Positions 1-13,000 of a DNA stretch of 64,000 bases are shown piece by piece. Position 1 is the stretch's first letter. The number at the start of each line of letters is the position of its first letter. The stretch covers positions 37,741,566 through 37,805,565 of the forward strand of contig OZ007579.1 of NCBI GenBank assembly GCA_963931925.1, read 5' to 3'. A program made the position numbers and the translations under genes. The notes beneath the pieces were generated by a model. The model made no database searches, had not been told where the DNA came from, and saw only the letters and a program-made list of their open reading frames with translations. The DNA comes from Onchidella celtica. Taxonomy: Eukaryota; Mollusca; Gastropoda; Systellommatophora; Onchidiidae.

Positions 1-1
1 C

Positions 2-3000
2 GTATGGGGATCGCATGATTTTGAGGAGGCAGGATTTTCTGTGAAGGACCTCCACCCATCGACCCTGAAGATTCGCGCAGCAAAAGCGAATCCCATGAGT
101 ATAATTGGACAATTTAGGGGACTGTTTAGGGGTCACTCTCCCAGCGGCGATGAGATAACTTGCCAAGCCATGGTGTTTATTTCTGGTTCTGTTAGAGGCT
201 TCTACCTGTCATGTGACACCATGATGGACCTTCTTATTATTGATAAACAATTTCCTATTATTGGTAGTTGTGCCAATGGTTCAAATGTTGACATACCTAA
301 AGATACTTGTGTGAGAGCTTTATCCTCAGGTTGTGGGCACCCTCATGATGACCTCATTACATGCGACTGTCCGCAGAGAACATCTTTCCCCGGGAGACCC
401 CAACCCCTCCCTTTTAATCCTATCCCTGAAAACAATGCCAAAATGCGACAATGGTTGCTTGATCGGTACGCGAGCTCAACGTTCAATACATGTCCCCACC
501 GCGCCCTACCTTGCATGTCTGGGCCACCAATGGAGATCCACATCGATGAATCTGCCACTCCCAGAGTATGCAACAAACCTGCCCCCGTGCCATTGCATTG
601 GCAGCAGCGCGTATACGAGGACCTCCTCAGAGATGAAGCGTTGGGCGTAATTGAAAGAGTGCCCCACGGAGTCCCGGCGACCTGGTGCCACCACATGGTG
701 GTGACTCGCAAACACGATGGGAGCCCAAGGCGGACAGTCGACCTGTCACCCCAAAACAAATTCTGTAAACGAGAGACATTCCCAGCAGAAACGCCCTTCC
801 ATCTTGCCCGTCGGGTACCTGGGAAGACATGGAAGTCGGTGACCGATGCGTGGATCGGGTACCATAGTGTGCCCCTTAGGAAGTCCGATAGACACCTCAC
901 GACATTCATCACACCATTCGGTCGATGGCGGTATACACGTGCCCCCCAAGGGTTTCTCTCATCTGGCGATGGCTTCAATCGACGATTCAATGCCATCTCG
1001 TCTGATTTCCCAAGGAAGGAAAGATGTGTGGATGACACCATCCATTACAATAAAGATCTGGAAACCCATTGGTGGAGAACCATAGACTTATTGTACACAA
1101 TGGGCACTGCCGGCGCTGTCATGAATCCAGACAAATTCCAGTTTGCGGAGCGCGAGGTAGATTTTGCTGGATTTTGCATTACCGAGACCAGCATCGAACC
1201 ATTGTCCAAGTACATAGATGCCATCAGGACATTCCCTACCCCAAAGTGCACAAAGGACATTCGGAGCTGGTTCGGGCTTGTAAACCAAGTGTCCAATTAC
1301 GCTCGGCTTAGGGACTTCATGACAATCTTCCGTCCCTTCCTTAGTCCAAAGTACAAATTCTTTTGGAGCCAGGTCCCGGACAAGGCATTTGAGGAATCCA
1401 AAGAGTTCATAATCCAATCCATTCGTGAGGGGATCGAGATTTTTGACATGTCAAAACTCACATGCCTTCGACCTGATTGGTCTTCACGTGGTATAGGATA
1501 CTTCCTCCTCCAAAAGCACTGCCCCTCCACTACATGTCTACCCGATTGCTGCCCTAACAGGTGGAGAGTTACCCTGGCGGGATCTCGTTTCCTGTCAGGC
1601 GCCGAAAAACGGTATGCCACGATTGAGGGTGAAGCATTGGCGATAGCCTGGGGGCTAGAACAAACTAGGTATTTCATACAGGGCTGTCAGGACCTTGTGG
1701 TCGTCACAGACCATAAGCCTCTGACTAAAATTTTCGGCGATCGCACCCTCGATGAAATACACAACACCAGACTCTTCCGCCTAAAACAACGTACCCTTCC
1801 GTTGCACTTTCGCATAGAACACCTACCGGGAAAGGCCAATCTCGCAGCTGATGCTGCATCCCGGTACCCCGCATCGGACACAGAAGTGTCGAGACCGACA
1901 GTCGCTGACCAATCAGAGTTCCTTATCGCAGCCTCAATAAGCAAAGAAGCAGAAGAGATTATCACAATCTCCTGGTCGCTCTTAGCAGGGGAGACGAAGA
2001 AGGATCGTATCCTATCTGTGCTCATGACAGCCATTGCTGAAGGCTTCTCACAAGAATATCCTTCTTTATCAGACTACATGAGGTATCAAGACTCGCTTTA
2101 TGTCACCGATGGAGTGGTGCTATATGGAGACCGGGTGGTTGTTCCTTCATCACTACGCCACACGGTTCTTGAGAACCTGCATTTAGCCCATCAGGGCGTT
2201 TCGTCTATGCAGCTATTAGCACAATCGATTGTCTTTTGGCCTGGCATGACTGTAAGTATTCAGGAGACATGGTCAAGGTGTCGGGATTGCAACCGCAACG
2301 CACCTTCTCAGGCCCCTGTACCATCTGAATCAGCCACTCCACCTTCCACCCCCTTCGAGCAAATATTCGCTGACTTTTTTTAGTTTGGAGGTCACCATTA
2401 TATCGTGGCTGGGGACCGGCTATCAGGCTGGTCAGAAATCTTTTCAACCCCTACTGGGAGCGCATGGTCAGGGGCACGTGGCCTGATCGCCTGCTTACGC
2501 TCCCTCTTCGCCACATTTGGCATCCCTGAGGAGGTGTCAATTGATGGTGGACCGGAGTTTACTGCAAGCCTCACAAAATATTTCCTGAAAAAATGGGGCG
2601 TCAAACCACGTGTGTCATCGGCATACAACCCCCAATCGAACGGGCGGGCAGAGGTTGCTGTGAAATCTGCGAAGAGGTTATTACGATCAAACATTGGCCC
2701 CAGTGGCTCTCTTGATAACGATAAATTTCTCAGAGCCCTACTACAGTTGCGCAACACCCCTGACCCAGACTATAATCTTTCACCAGCCCAGATCATCTTT
2801 GGCCGACCCATTCGGGATATTCCCTTTCGTTCATAAATCGTTTGGAAAAATTTTCAAACCCTCATGTACGTCCGATGTGGCGTGAAGCATGGGCCAACAA
2901 AGAAGAAGCACTTCGCACACGTTTCACTAAGTCATCTGAGGCCCTAAACGAGCACGCCAAATCACTACCACCTCTCAATGTGGGGGACAAATGTTTCATC

Positions 3001-3510
3001 CAGAATCAGACTGGGAAAAACCCCACCAAGTGGCACCGCACTGGTTCCATGGTAGAGGCACGTGAGCATGACCAGTATATCATTAAGGTCGATGGGTCTG
3101 GACGTGTAACGAAGAGAAACCGACGTTTCCTTTGGGTGTTCAAACCAGCATCAATGTCTATGAATAGCCCCCCTCCTCCTAAACTTCATGAGGATGTTAT
3201 GAACGATGCCCTTCCCGATGTTAACCGGAGTTGGGAAGACTCGTTCAAACCTACTTCATCTGTCATACATGAGCAACCAGAAATCCCTACTGGTACTTTG
3301 GACGAAGTAGATGATTACCCGTCAGGTGCATCTGAACCAGAGGCTATTCCACCCCACACCGCCAAAGCGCAAGAAGAGCAGCCTCCTGCGAACCATAGGG
3401 TCCCTGCGATGCTGAAGCGTCTTTTCCCATTCAACTCGACGGGGAAGTCAGAAACTATTTTAGCGCCAGAGCACGGTGGAAGGCCTCGACGGCGGGCATT
3501 AGACACATAA
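2..3510 (+). pseudogene. pol: Gypsy pol polyprotein (RT, RNase H, integrase), interrupted
   Basis: The frame is open from the window edge, so the start is not visible. RT spans about nt 580-1150: a DA motif (VTDAWIGYHSV) at the first catalytic Asp, then RAPQGF and CVDD. RNase H spans about nt 1370-1870, with YATIEGEALA and TDHKPL. The integrase zinc finger (HLAHQG ... CRDC) starts near nt 2160. A TAG at 2381-2383 interrupts the integrase just after its first catalytic Asp, and the same frame then resumes with IDGGPEF and the NGRAE Glu. A second break, a 1-nt frameshift near 2830-2841, moves the C-terminal GPY/F-like part (about 2842-3510) to another frame. The tail after about 3150 is Pro/Glu-rich and of no known function. 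Many antisense frames across it are shadows. Confidence 0.92.
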
Positions 3511-3514
3511 ACAT

Positions 3515-3523
3515 GGGGGGGGG
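3515..3523 (+). promoter_or_regulatory. Polypurine tract of the Gypsy element
   Basis: A run of nine G directly upstream of the LTR start at 3525, in the place of the plus-strand primer. Confidence 0.6.
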
Positions 3524-3524
3524 T

Positions 3525-3709
3525 TGTAGGGTTATATGTGTATGTACGTAGTTGTCTGTATGTTTATGCGTTTAATTAGTTTATTCTTATGTAACAGTGT
3601 TTTATATTTCTTTTCATCGTCAGATGTCCATCTTGTCTTTTACATCATGTGTTGATGCTCAGAGCTCAATAAACATCTTATGAACATGATAAGTCCTTCA
3701 TTACCCACA
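3525..3709 (+). repeat. 3' LTR of the Gypsy element (~185 bp)
   Basis: It starts TGTAGGGTTAT just after the G tract and ends ATTACCCACA, so the ends are imperfect inverted repeats with TG...CA termini. An AATAAA signal is at 3668-3673. The borders are inferred without the 5' LTR. Confidence 0.65.
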
Positions 3710-6700
3710 GTTTGCAGCATTTTTATAGTATCCTCTTACATCACCATAAGACGAGTTATAGGCGATGAGAATGCTTCCAGAGTTTTGGAGCCCTCCCACA
3801 GAGGGCCTTTGAGGGCAGAACTTTCACCCTTAGCTTCAGTATAGTATGATAAGCCATTGCTAAACAGTGAACACCACTCACGCACTCAGTCTATTTGGCT
3901 TTGTACTTAGACCAAGAGCCCCTGACAACATTCATGTACAAAGTAAGCAAAGTGGTACAGTTATGTGTGAATAATTATGTAAAACAGACATGGAATGGCA
4001 CTTTTTTCCCTTCTATCTAAGTTTCAATAAAAGCATTTGGTGCAGCTGATTTATATTTAGCTAGATTGTCACAGAAAAATAAACAAATGGGTGTACGCAG
4101 CCACTACCATTTCTCAGCAAGATCACTACATCCTTGTCATCTGGACAAGTTACATGAAATCTGACAGTAATAAAATAAACTCACAGGAAAGCCAGTTTAT
4201 TAAAAAGATATATTTCAGCTCATTGCCGCCATATATTCTACTTTTCTTACTGTCAAAAAGCAGTTTCCTAAAACTTTCAAGAACTGTGTGTAAATGAAGT
4301 ACACCTGCGAAGTCTCTTTGTCTTCACATTTTATTAGTAACAGTTGATGGAACCAGAATTTATTACAATGACTGCATCCAATGTTTAGATAAGATAGTGA
4401 AAACAATAGTTCTCTATATATATATTCACATAAAAGGAAATTACAGTATTACTAGTTGATGTTTTGGTTTCATTGCACACAGACTTTGGCTCCTTATTAT
4501 AGCTTCATCTTTATATGATTTAATTCATTCTCCATGGCACAAGAAATATATATAAATTCCATTTAATGTGTAATTTTCCCTTCTGACCTAAAATAAAAGG
4601 TTAAGTTTTAGTTTACTTTTGACAAATGAATGGTTAACTCACTAATAAAACTAGTACGATAAGAAGCCATTAAGTTCTTTGTCCCAACATAACAAGTGAA
4701 GGCCACTTGTCTAATAGGAAAATTGCAATGAATTTGGGAAGAAACGTGCTCAGGGTAACATTAGATGATAACTTTGTGTATTATTTTACAAGGATTAGCT
4801 CACCACAGCACTTTCCATGAGCCCCCTATAGGCCTATTCCTGCTGATATTTAACTTGTTACATCTTTATCTGAAATTTGGCTCTCATTAATTTTTCCATG
4901 AAATATAAGTTTACAGCCAGGATTAGTCCAGCTCCGGCAGAAGAGCTGCCATCAACACCATGAATATGAATAGGAGGAGTGAAGAATAAATGTTGAATCT
5001 GATCTGGAGTAGATCTAGACTCTAGATCTAAATCAATTTGCTGGCCTAAATCACATTAATAGTTGATTCCTGTGAATGCAGTCATAAAATTTCTGAAAGT
5101 AGTAAACATTCGACACCAGCAGTAATATTTTCCTGGGTCTGAGACAGCAAAAGCGACACCGAAGAGAAATACAAAGAAACGTGCGTAACCAGGGACGCTT
5201 GAAACAGAACCTAGTGATGTGCAGTTGGTGTAACTGTAATTGTGATGTCTCACTGTCTAAATGTCTCCACAAAGAGAGACTGGTACCTCCGTTTGTTGCC
5301 CTACAACAAAGAGTTTCACATAATTACCTTACAACATCAAGTATATCGAATAATCACATTTCAACCCCCTACGGAAAGTATGTCATTCATGCCTGTCTAT
5401 GAAAGGCAACCCATCACGTAGACTTGTAAACAGCAGCCATCTTGGTATCCCATGAGCGCAGCAGTGCCTTTTCTCAAATTTAACACGGATGATAAGCGAA
5501 ACAAAACCACTTAGATCTAAGTTCTGATTAGCAAATTATCGTTAATTTTTATAAAGTGAGTCAGTTTTGAATTTTCCCCACAAGCTCGTCTTTATTTCTA
5601 TCCCATTTTTGTCTAAACCTGTTTTACGTTCATTTGATCTCACTCTTTATCCCACTGAGATTGCCAGAATAAGCAAACAAACAAAAAATGAAGTAGAGAT
5701 CCAGTGTTATAAAATGACTGTTCATATATAAGCCCTCTTGCACAATGCGAACTGAGATTAAAGTTCAGTTATCACATGTCCCCATCGCCTGTTAGCATGA
5801 TTAACACTGACTCCAGTGATATATGGACGACACACAATGCCCAGCCATCGATGCTGTTGCCATTCTAGTGGGCATTCACATGGATTATATTTAACCCACA
5901 AAAGTGTTGGGGGGGGGGGGGTACGATCCTAAAGAAGCCAGTACAATAAGGGTGGGGAACCCTTTGGTAAAGTCTTGGTATGGGAATCAAAGGGGACCCT
6001 TCAGCACAAGATATTATTTTAAAGGAAATTCTTAAAAGATTAGAATAGATATATAGATTTTAAAAAAATATAAAAAAAATTAGCGCAGACACAGCCACAG
6101 AAATCAACTTATGGGTCTATTCCAAATCGTCACCATTCCGTAAGACTGTTAAGTTAAAATTTGGCATAGAGAAAAAGTTGTATGTAGCAAAGCCTCGCGT
6201 AAGAAATAATATCCAAACGATACAATGAAACGCAAACTAAAAGAGAAGACAGAAAATGGCCGATATTTCGGCAACAGCCTTTTTCAAGGAAAAAAAAACA
6301 ACAGAAAAAAAAAATTAGAAAATTGAACACATAAAACAATCGAACAATAAAAGATTTGAATATGAAATATATTGAATCTAAATAGGATATTTCGTCAATC
6401 CCCTAAAACTGTGGCAACTCAATAATTCGAACAATATAATTATTTTTAATATTCGACTATATTCAAAGCCGAATATAACGATCTTATAATATCTCTTTAT
6501 TGAATGAAAACTAAAATACTTATTAAGCAGTTTGAAATGGGGAGTGGGGGAGGGGCGTCCTAAGGTTTCCATCTGTCCCGATGCCTATTACTTATGTACC
6601 GTACCCGCAAGGCCGGATTAAGACCTTTGGAGCCCCCCAAGCACTTAAAAATTTTGCTGCCCCTAAAAACTGTATGTATGTAATTCAAAATGTAAATAAA

Positions 6701-8689
6701 AATTAACTATAAGATACATTGATACATAAAAAAAAAAAAGGGAAAAAAGTGAGCCTTATATGCAAATACAAGTGCTTTCATTTTTCATTTATTGTGGGGA
6801 TCCTTTGTCGTGGACCCTGATACAGCTGCACCTTGCAGTTTTGCATTACAACTGCTTTTCAATTATAGCAATCTGTCATGTCAGAGAGAAGCAAAAAAAA
6901 AAAAAAACACCAAGGGTTTGAACATCTTGAATAGTTTCCTCCCGTCTCCCCTTCCTTCTTTCTGGTTCTGTGCTTTCACAGTGAAATATCTCTCGCATTG
7001 TTCAATTTTGTATTCCCTTGCGAATTTAATATATAATTATAATATTAACCATTACTTTTGGAATCCAGCGAAAGCTGCCTTCATTATCATTACTGTGTGC
7101 GTCATAATCACCATTTCTCATGACTGGAACCAAAGAATTAAGAGTTGCTGGCAGTTGAGGGAGAGTCATACTAAGCCCGGAACGGCATAGTCTGCTGCTA
7201 AGAAGTGCACACCAAAAGTTCCTATATTTTCGTAGCAAATCCGAGAAGGGCCTTTCATACTAAGCCCGGTCAGACACAGTCAGCTTCTTATTACTTGGGT
7301 GTACATTTTGCTGACGGCAACTGGCAAGATAGGCATTATACCTTATGGTTGGCTCGCTGGTCGGCAGGGTAGTAGACTAGTACACTGTAGCAGGTTGTTA
7401 GGTAAATACATGTGTAGGCAGAGAGGTAGATTAGAACATGGCTGACGTGGGATAGCAGTGGGTACACAATGATAGTCTAGGAAATAAATCAATAAACGCC
7501 GAGAACGAACTATAGCAATCACTTTATTTGTCAGCCAAACTTATCAACTATCAACTAATGTACCACTACATTCACATCCAGTATTGCATCCCAAAATTAT
7601 AATGCCGTTGGCCATCTAATAACCAACTGACCACCGCAAATCAAACACACAAAATCAACAAGAAAAAGATAACATCCTCTAAGTTTCAGATGAGCTCAGA
7701 GTCTCTGAGCCCCAAATTCAACTGATTTATTCATCCCTCGCCTACGCTACAAAGGCAGACGAAGTATACATTTACAATGTCAAGAACCAACGCAATAAAG
7801 GGACACCAGCGCAATGTCTGGACATAAATACATGTAGTAATTACAATAACAGTGGTTCGTTGAAAACCTCCCTATACAAGCTGGGTTGAGAAAGAGCTTA
7901 TGTAATATATATTTAAACTGTTGACGACGGCCATATTGTTTAAACTTTCGGTACCGGTAACAGTCTGTAAAATTACATCTAGTGTTGATAAGCAATAGAA
8001 AAAATGCCCATCACATCACAGTGTTTTACAAAGCTCTTTCCAGTTGAACTACCGTAGGCCTGCTAATAAAACTCCAAATGTGTATATATATATATATTAT
8101 ACATGTACTAAGAATGTGCAAAATTTGCAGCTACTTCTAAATTTCTAGAGATGTGTATTGTACCAATTTTCTTTCCTTTTAACAGTCCATCCTGTACATG
8201 TATAAAATTTGATATTGATTCAATGATTGTATGTGAATCTTACATTCATTGGGTTTTGCTAAATATCTTTTTATATGTACACTGCCATTTTATGTACATT
8301 ACCATTATTATATTGTAAAACACCTTGTCACAAACAAAAATTTTTAATCTAGTACAATAATCATTCTCTCGTGTCTGCCTCTCACTTTACATAAGTCTTC
8401 TTAGTTCTATCGGCACTAAAGTATAACTAATTTTCACATGCCCCACACCAAATTACACAAAAGACAAACGGAGATTGGCCACGCTACAAACATTTCTACA
8501 TAAATTGGATAAAATATATTTGTGTGTAAAGTGAAAAAATTTAATATGATAAAATGCAGTATAAAACAAACTGCAGCTAATATCTCACGCCTAAGATCCA
8601 CACAAGTGTAAAACATCATCATTTGTTGTTTAGACTAAAATTTGACACAACCACATTAATACAAAGTCAGGCATGTCAGCGCAATGTCG
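3710..8689. other. Intergenic DNA, no recognisable gene
   Basis: AT-rich sequence with only short uninformative frames. A G run lies at about 5909. The segment 6601-6670 reads like the end of a hAT-type element (GGCCGGATTAAGACC), but no partner end was found. A minus-strand frame at 5051-5253 is rich in aromatic residues but unrecognised. A short direct repeat (CATACTAAGCCCGG) occurs near 7168 and 7256. Confidence 0.6.
6150..6340 (-). repeat. Possible Penelope-like element 3' tail remnant
   Basis: On the minus strand the stretch around 6258-6290 reads as a Lys-Lys-Ala-Val-Ala-Glu-Ile-Ser-type tail (CTGTTGCCGAAATATCGGCC) like those seen after Penelope-like elements. No RT or GIY-YIG domain is present, and the assignment rests on memory of the motif. 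Confidence 0.25.
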
Positions 8690-9365
8690 AAAAAAAAAAA
8701 TGTCACAATTGAAACAAGAATTCACAATACACGAACCACTGGAAGATGTAGAGTCCTTCTGCTATCTTGGTAGTATCATTGACAATAAGGGAGGAACAGA
8801 GGCAGAAGTCAAAGCACGAATTGGAAAGGCACAGGCAGCTTTCACGTCCTTAAGCAAGATTTGGAGAACCAAGGATATATCTCTAAAAACAAAGCTGAGG
8901 ATATTCAACTCGAACGTGAAGTCAGTCCTGTTGTATGGATGTGAGACTTGGAATGCGTCCCAGGCCTGCATAAAGAGAATCCAAGTTTTCATCAACAGAT
9001 GTTTGAGGAAGCTACTTAAGATCAGATGGACAGACAAGGTCAGCAATGAAATTGTTTGGAAAAGAACAAGACAGAGCCCAGTCAGAGAGGAAATTGGTAG
9101 GAGGCGATGGAGATGGATCGGCCACACTCTCAGGAGGCCAGGAAACAGCATCGCGAAGAAGGTATTGGATTGGAATCCCCAGGGCAAGAGATCAAGAGGA
9201 AGGCCGCGCGGAACGTGGAGAAGAGCCAGAGAAAATGATGTGCAACGAAGCGGAAAGACTTGGAATAATGTAAAGAGGCTGGCCCATGATAGAGAGGGAT
9301 GGAAAGTGTTTGTTGGTGGCCTATACCCTGATCCAGGGTGAGAAAGGCAATGATGATGATGATGA
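8690..9365 (+). mobile_element. Non-LTR retrotransposon (LINE) 3' fragment, copy 1
   Basis: A 5'-truncated LINE with an open frame to 9341. It has the C-terminal RT landmarks FCYLGS, RIGKAQAAF, LLYGCETW and RRRWRWIGH, ends in GGLYPDPG and a stop, and finishes in a GATGAT microsatellite tail. The endonuclease and RT core are missing. The clade is uncertain (RTE- or CR1-like). The left border is set near the A-run at 8690, where similarity to a LINE frame begins. Confidence 0.85.
8697..9341 (+). pseudogene. C-terminal part of LINE reverse transcriptase
   Basis: About 215 residues remain with no internal stop, covering the thumb/connection and C-terminal region of an endonuclease-RT protein. 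The YxDD-containing catalytic part was lost by 5' truncation, so it cannot be active. Confidence 0.8.
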
Positions 9366-9659
9366 ACCACATGACAATGCTAAGTTAATTACATGTATTA
9401 ACAAATTGCAAACAGGCCGATTTTTTTCTTTCTGTTTCCCAGAGTTTGACCCCTAGGCCCATGCTGTATGTCCGGTCAAACATGCTGGAAATTCCACAGA
9501 TTTAATAGATTCTATTACAATGTATAACAGTACTCCAGCGGTAGAAATAAGCTTTAATGATATAAATTCATTGTTTGAATTTTTTTGTTTTTGTTTACAC
9601 AACTCTGCATAGATCTAAGTGTTTATAGCCTATGAAGACAATTTTAGATCTGTACACAT

Positions 9660-10055
9660 TCCCAGCCGCCATCTCAGCAGTACCATAAAGTGACCTTTCA
9701 ATCTCAGCAGTATATATATGCTTCACTTGTCCATCAGTCTCAGCAATATAACACATTTTATCCTCCATGAATTCAGTGGCTTCAGTCTCAACTATCTAAC
9801 CCATTTAATATTCAGTCTCAACCAGATCACCCGCTTTCAACAATGAGATCCGCATATCCTTCAATCTCCATAATCTGGCCCAGTTAATCTTCAATCGCAA
9901 CAACGATAACTCCCACTTTTTTGTTGTTTTTTTATCAACAGTTATGGGGACACACTTACCATTCAATGTCAAGAATATATGCCCTGATACGGCCAGCGTC
10001 CCCTACAATCTCAAACAATCTGATCCTTGCAATCCCAACCATTAATATCCACTGA
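9660..10055 (+). repeat. Degenerate minisatellite, unit around TTCAATCTCAGCAATATA
   Basis: A core of the form (T)CARTCTCARCMRTMTA recurs about ten times with irregular 28-45-bp spacing, for example near 9673, 9700, 9735, 9785, 9818, 9865, 9892, 9965, 10005 and 10035. The copies have diverged strongly. Confidence 0.55.
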
Positions 10056-13000
10056 TCAGCCTGAACTACAGTACTTACATAGGAGTGCATGTGATGGAGT
10101 GCATGTGATATGAAGTGGATATCCGAAAGCCTATACAACACATGTTTATAAAACTATTTTTGCACTGTGATTACATAATGTTACTATTTGGTATCTGTGG
10201 CATTTCGGCATGACTTTCTGTTGGCTTCGAGAAGTTTGATGACCTTCTTACCTGTGGTACCAGTAGAATATACCTTTGGCAATTGAACAAATCAGAACTG
10301 ATAACAGGATTTCCCCAAACCATCTAGAATACATGACATACATTGTACATGACTCTTATTCAAACTGCTTACAAGTGGCACATTTCGCGCGCTCCATACA
10401 CTCTGAAATAATACAGAGGGAAAAAAATCTTTAAATAATTTGTAAAAATAAAAGTTTGAATTTGTGACTGTAAATGTAAACCATCCATGATAATTAATGT
10501 ATTGACAAGGGCCATATTTGTATAAAATCTGGGGACTTGAAGTCAGAGGAATAACAAAAAAAAAGTTCCTACTGAACCAACAACATTATAAAAATAATTG
10601 TGTATATAATATATATGAAAGCATGACCAACTCTGAGGAATAAAGAACAGGAAAGGGATTAAAATCACAAAATGAACATGACAAACTAAATATGTAAATA
10701 TTTTCATACAACACAATTAACACTGAAGAAATAAAACAACTGAGAATTCATGCTAATGAAGCCACTGGAAATGAATGAGTTAACAACTTTTAATATATAA
10801 TATTAAGTATAAAATTTGTGTGAACATATCAATATCAATAGTACAAAGTCAAGTTTGTAAAATGTTAACAGTATAATAAATCCTTTTAACTATAAAAACT
10901 ACCAATCTATATATACTGGCATCCAAAGGAAAACTAGTGTAACATTTCCTCCCATAATGGAAAACGCTGACTCAACAATGTCTCGTTTATGACATACCCA
11001 AGTAAATGGAGACAACTTGACTGTGACATCCACGGTAGACCCAACCTCTCATTATATAGCCACATCATTTGACAGAGGCATTTTGTTCACCTTGGCTGAT
11101 TACAGGAACTGGAACTTAGAAATCTGATTTATAGTGTAATTAGGTCTGATTTTGGAGGATTTTGTTGTCATTCTCTACTTTTGTTGATATGCAAACTTTA
11201 TTTTTGTTTTATCACAAGTGGGTTTTAAAAATGAAGGAATATTTCTATGTCTCACAATAGTGTTGGCGAATACTTATTGTTACTCTTTTTTTTATCCATT
11301 GTACATACTGCAATCTTAATTGTTAACTCATTTATACCGACCAAGAACGAAAACTTTTCATCAACTATGAATTCAGTGAATGAAATGCCTAAGGAAATAC
11401 CTTCAGTGTTGAGGGTAGAAAATTGTCATTACTCTGGCATGCAGTGGATAGCAGTCTGAGTCATCAGGAAACTATCGCATGAATTCACCATAGCTGTTTA
11501 AGTATGTTTTAAGGTCATTAACAGTGATGAACAGTGACTAAATGATTTTAAAGAAGTTTTACCATGTAGTGTGACAGAACATTTTGAGCCAGTCACATGA
11601 ATGCAAGAAAGGTCTTGTCAAAGTGCATACATTTTCTGTATTTTGAGAGAAAAACATGAAAATTGTATAAACATAAATTTAAATTATATATTTCTGGTTG
11701 AAATAAAACAAGCTTGCCTTTTCCTTCATTTTTGCAGAAATTTGAGGTAAACTTGAGGTAAAATTTAATTCTTCACTTTGTTGGTAATGGAAGGCAATGA
11801 TATGTAAAATATCATTTGCGTTTTGAAAAAAAAAAAGAAAAAGAAAATAAAAACATGAATAATACAGCAACATATCTCTGCTAAAAAAAATCTTTATTTT
11901 GTAAGCCTCTGTTGATACAAAATATTCAGGCAAAATAACAAAGCCAACATCTCTGTATCACATACTGTCAAAAAAATTTTTTTCCTGTTTTTACAGTCAT
12001 ATATATATTATATGTCTAAGATTGATGTCTTAGCAAACTCAGACATAATATTATGTTCTGTGCATGTTGATGACCTGACAATGAATATTTTATTATGAAT
12101 AAAGTTTTGGCAATGCAATGAATGCAAGATGTATCTAAAACTGAACTAAGGTTTGTGCAGTTGCATGTATTAGTCTTCAAGTTTGTCACTACATTTGGTA
12201 TTGGTGCCATTGTAATGATGGAACTTTACCACTTCCCATTATGTGTTACATGTACAAGTGGAACAGAGGAAAATGTAGCCAGATAAATGCACTGTGGAAT
12301 GTAATCTACTAAATGTAATTATATTGTGCTGATAAAATGGTATTGGTGCCTGAAATGATGTTTGTGTCTCCTGACAAAATTCGAAGCATCTTTATGTTAT
12401 GGCTGAAAATGTCACTACGCAATTATGGACATGTATCTTGTTCAGTCATGCTGTTGTTAACATTCACAAAACTGGGCCCAGAAACAACTTTGGAAAAAAA
12501 AAAATCACAACCTCATCTTGCTCATTTCACTGTGTACTAAGTCACAATAGGTTCTGTAAAATATATCTGTCATATTGCATGCTTGTTGAAATCATGTGTG
12601 GAAAATAATAGAACAGCCCACCACAAGCAAAACCCAGCTTGGCATTTCTGATTTAAAAAAAAAAAAAAAATAGACAAGATGAAGAAAGAATTAGAAAGCT
12701 TCACATTGATAAAGTTTGAAATAAAGCACATAACTGGATTCGAGAAGTTTGAGAATTTCCTCATAAAAGGAAAGAGAGTAGGCCTACATCGTTAAATTTC
12801 TGTCTTCATTCTAACACCTACTTGAGCATGATTAGCATAGGCTATTTTAGTATTTGTAACATCACTTTCTGTACCCAAATCCTTTCACATTGCAGCGTCT
12901 CTGTTTGATCATCGCAGAAGTTAAAAGAAACCTTGGTATTTCTCTTAATTCCATCCATCAATACAGGTTTTACTGTTGAAAATGTCAGTGTTCTCAATAT

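Larger units (their letters stand above)
1..3709 (+). mobile_element. Ty3/Gypsy LTR retrotransposon, 5'-truncated by the window edge, decayed
   Basis: The element shows reverse transcriptase, RNase H and integrase in the Ty3/Gypsy order, then a G-rich polypurine tract (3515-3523) and a short 3' LTR. The 5' LTR, gag and protease lie left of the window, so the target duplication cannot be checked. Pol carries one in-frame stop and one frameshift, so this copy is dead. The RT active site reads CVDD rather than YVDD, and the ADAASRYP ending of RNase H fits a Gypsy lineage common in marine invertebrates (from memory of the family, not a search). Confidence 0.93.

Noticed and set aside
343-1041. 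Long minus-strand open frame (232 codons) across the Gypsy RT
   Set aside because: It is antisense to a clear RT coding sequence and resembles nothing; a shadow frame.
5051-5272. Minus-strand frame with PGYARFFVFLFGVAFAVSDPGK
   Set aside because: It could be a terminal exon of an unknown gene, but no upstream exons or family match could be found.
6601-6670. hAT-like end GGCCGGATTAAGACC
   Set aside because: No partner end or target duplication.
8762-9370. Minus-strand open frame of 202 codons over LINE copy 1
   Set aside because: Antisense shadow of the LINE RT, and repeated identically over copy 2.
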